In this document: positions 62,471 to 64,000 of the stretch, in pieces
Layout: each line of letters opens with the position of its first letter
How positions within the stretch are numbered: position 1 is the stretch's first letter
Assembly: GCA_964035795.1 (NCBI GenBank)
Contig: OZ038320.1
Location: 20,354,589-20,418,588 of the forward strand
Length of the DNA stretch: 64,000 nucleotides
Direction: 5' to 3'
Origin: Pterobdella sp. o SKG-2022
Lineage: Eukaryota; Annelida; Clitellata; Hirudinida; Piscicolidae
Program-made: the position numbers and the translations under genes
The notes under the pieces: generated by a model
Database searches by the model: none
What the model was told of the DNA's origin: nothing
The model's input: only the letters and a program-made list of their open reading frames with translations

Positions 62471-63357
62471 TATCTAGCATATTTTAAAAGTTGAACTTGT
62501 TAATTTTATTTTAAATTATCTATTTAATGGTTTTGAGGATTTATTTGAAACTAGTCCGAAGCTTTTCATTACACAGCATTTCATAATGTTACATCAGTGA
62601 ATAAAAGTTTTTCTGATTTTAAAGCAATCGTTGATTGAAAAAAATTAGTTCTTTATTTAAAGAAAACTCATTTAAGTAATTATCTTTTCAAATCACTTTA
62701 AGAAGAAAAGTCAAACTAATTTAAAATTTTTACTTGAAAATCTTCAGACATGCAATGGTGAATGGGCTTAAGTAATTCAATTAACCACAAAAACAAGACT
62801 AGAAGTGAACGAAAGTTTCCAATTTTTTGAACTTTGGAGTTATGTAATATCAACTGTTGAAAACCAATTTAGCTTAATTCATAGCAACTATTTTAGAAAC
62901 ACATCTTTCGGACTTAGTGAGTAACAATTCTTTGAAATATACAAAGCAGGATAATAGTATAAGATTTTTCATTAAAATTATTATTTTTTTTATTTAATTA
63001 ATAACTTAAAAAATATTTATAAGGTAAAAAAAAGTGAAATTACTAGGGCTATGTCCATAATATTGCAAAAAAAATTTTCAAACTGACATGCTAAAATCTG
63101 GCTTAAAACAATGAGTATCAAAGCCTTAGGTTTGACATTTAAAATTGTATCGTATTCATTATATCACCTTAGTGCTGCAAAATTTAATTAATTGAAAATT
63201 ACACTTTTTCAAACATTAAATACTATTATCACTTTAAATTTTCAAAAACCTTACTTAATAGTTATCAAATTTTTTGAAGCAAAAATCTGTGAGTCACTCT
63301 TGAATATTCAAAAAAAATTAAACATCGCGTAATACGCAGCGACAACATTCGACACAT
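62471..63357. other. intergenic region, convergent gene ends
   Basis: About 0.9 kb between the end of the NSUN7-like gene and the end of the minus-strand gene at the right edge. It presumably holds both 3' UTRs. Nothing else recognised. Confidence 0.5.
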
Positions 63358-64000
63358 TCAATAGACAGGGTGGTCGTAACGGCTATTTCGAGTTTCCATG
63401 TGCTTGAGCTCCGACAACAATTCAGCAGGTGGTGGTGGTAATGATCCTGTCGATGGTAAAATCACATATTACTTTTTAATGAAATTATTTCGAAACATTC
63501 AAAGCTAAATCAACAAGTAATTAAGCTATGTTGAATGAAATTTGAACCAGTTTCAAGATATGAATCTTGAGGAGATGAGAAAGAAGGTGGAGACACCAAA
63601 GGAAAGACCATCTTTTGCAAGCCGTCTACTCCCAGATTTCTTTTTTGGCCTAATGTTCTATTCATGTTCATTAAGAAGTTTTGAGTTTGTATATAATTGT
63701 GAGAGAGTTGGGAAGAATAAGGTTTAGGAGGGATATTATTTTGGGAATTCTGCAAATGCTGGGGGCTTTTAGAGACTTTAGCTGGAGTGTCATAATGACT
63801 TACAACATTATAAGTATTATAGTTGTTTTCTGGAATGCTGTAATAATTATTATCACTGTTGCTCACGTCATACGTGTTTCTTTTTTTGATCGTATTATAA
63901 GATATATTTTGATTAGAAAGCTTCGTACTTTGATCTCTTTTCGGAGGGACAGGAGGAAGAGCTCTAGATTTAGAGGGAGATGGAAGTGTGTTGTAAGATT
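63358..64000 (-). CDS. unidentified Tyr/Pro-rich protein, C-terminal two exons (runs off the right edge)
   Basis: The exon from 64000 down to 63548 is open throughout on the minus strand. It joins in phase (G split one base/two bases) to the last exon 63358-63446 across an intron with GT and TTTTACCATCGACAG borders. The peptide has the SH3-ligand-like stretch ALPPVPPKR and a second one (NIPPKPY), a cluster of tyrosines in SH2-like contexts (SYNTL, TYDVS, YYSIP, HYDTP) and many Asn/Ser. It ends with PPPPAELLSELKHMETRN and the terminal SRYDHPVY. This looks like the cytoplasmic tail of a receptor or a signalling adaptor, but I do not recognise the family. An open frame that stays in the original phase past 63548 to a stop at 63510 would be the unspliced alternative. 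Confidence 0.7.

Noticed and set aside
1..64000. tRNA genes, rRNA and CRISPR arrays
   Set aside because: No convincing T-loop (GGTTCRANNCC) with a matching acceptor stem, no rRNA-like stretch, and no regularly spaced direct repeats with unique spacers were seen by eye; a tRNAscan run would settle the first.

Overview
This is an AT-rich (roughly 70% or more) animal nuclear window with GT-AG introns. It carries a protocadherin, a DCC/neogenin/frazzled-type netrin receptor, an NSUN7-like gene, a CNBD2-like gene and one decayed L2/CR1-type LINE. Low-complexity Asn-, Lys- and Ser-rich insertions inside conserved domains and very short introns (about 50-110 nt in NSUN7) alongside kilobase introns suggest an invertebrate with an AT-biased genome. 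I cannot assign the phylum from sequence alone. No bacterial-type features, CRISPR array or convincing tRNA/rRNA was seen.

Layout. 1-1171 (-): 5' end of a protocadherin, three cadherin repeats, running off the left edge. 1172-8909: gene-poor. 8910 to about 13300 (-): an L2-like non-LTR retrotransposon with ORF1 (gag-like, zinc knuckles) and ORF2 (endonuclease plus reverse transcriptase), broken by many frameshifts, ending in a (TTA)n tail. About 13300-27439: gene-poor, with a TA/TACA microsatellite at 17.25-17.43 kb and an unexplained open island at 24.7 kb. 27440-41071 (-): a near-complete netrin receptor gene, 25 coding exons that join in frame to about 1869 residues: signal peptide, four Ig, six FN3, one transmembrane helix, cytoplasmic tail with P1 and P3 motifs. 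41072-54856: gene-poor, with an unexplained island at 43.0 kb. 54857-56954 (-): a two-exon CNBD2-like gene. 58303-62409 (+): a 15-exon NSUN7-like gene, head to head with the previous one. 63358-64000 (-): the last two exons of an unidentified Tyr/Pro-rich protein.

How the genes relate. The protocadherin and the netrin receptor are both cell-surface guidance/adhesion molecules, but nothing here shows they are co-regulated. The CNBD2-like and NSUN7-like genes diverge from a 1.3 kb gap. In mammals both families are linked to sperm function. Both copies here have lost hallmark ligand-binding or catalytic residues, so they may be a co-expressed pair of pseudo-receptor and pseudo-methyltransferase. 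Splice sites were chosen by eye from GT/AG, reading phase and family resemblance. For the three multi-exon genes the summed exon lengths are exact multiples of three, which supports the models.
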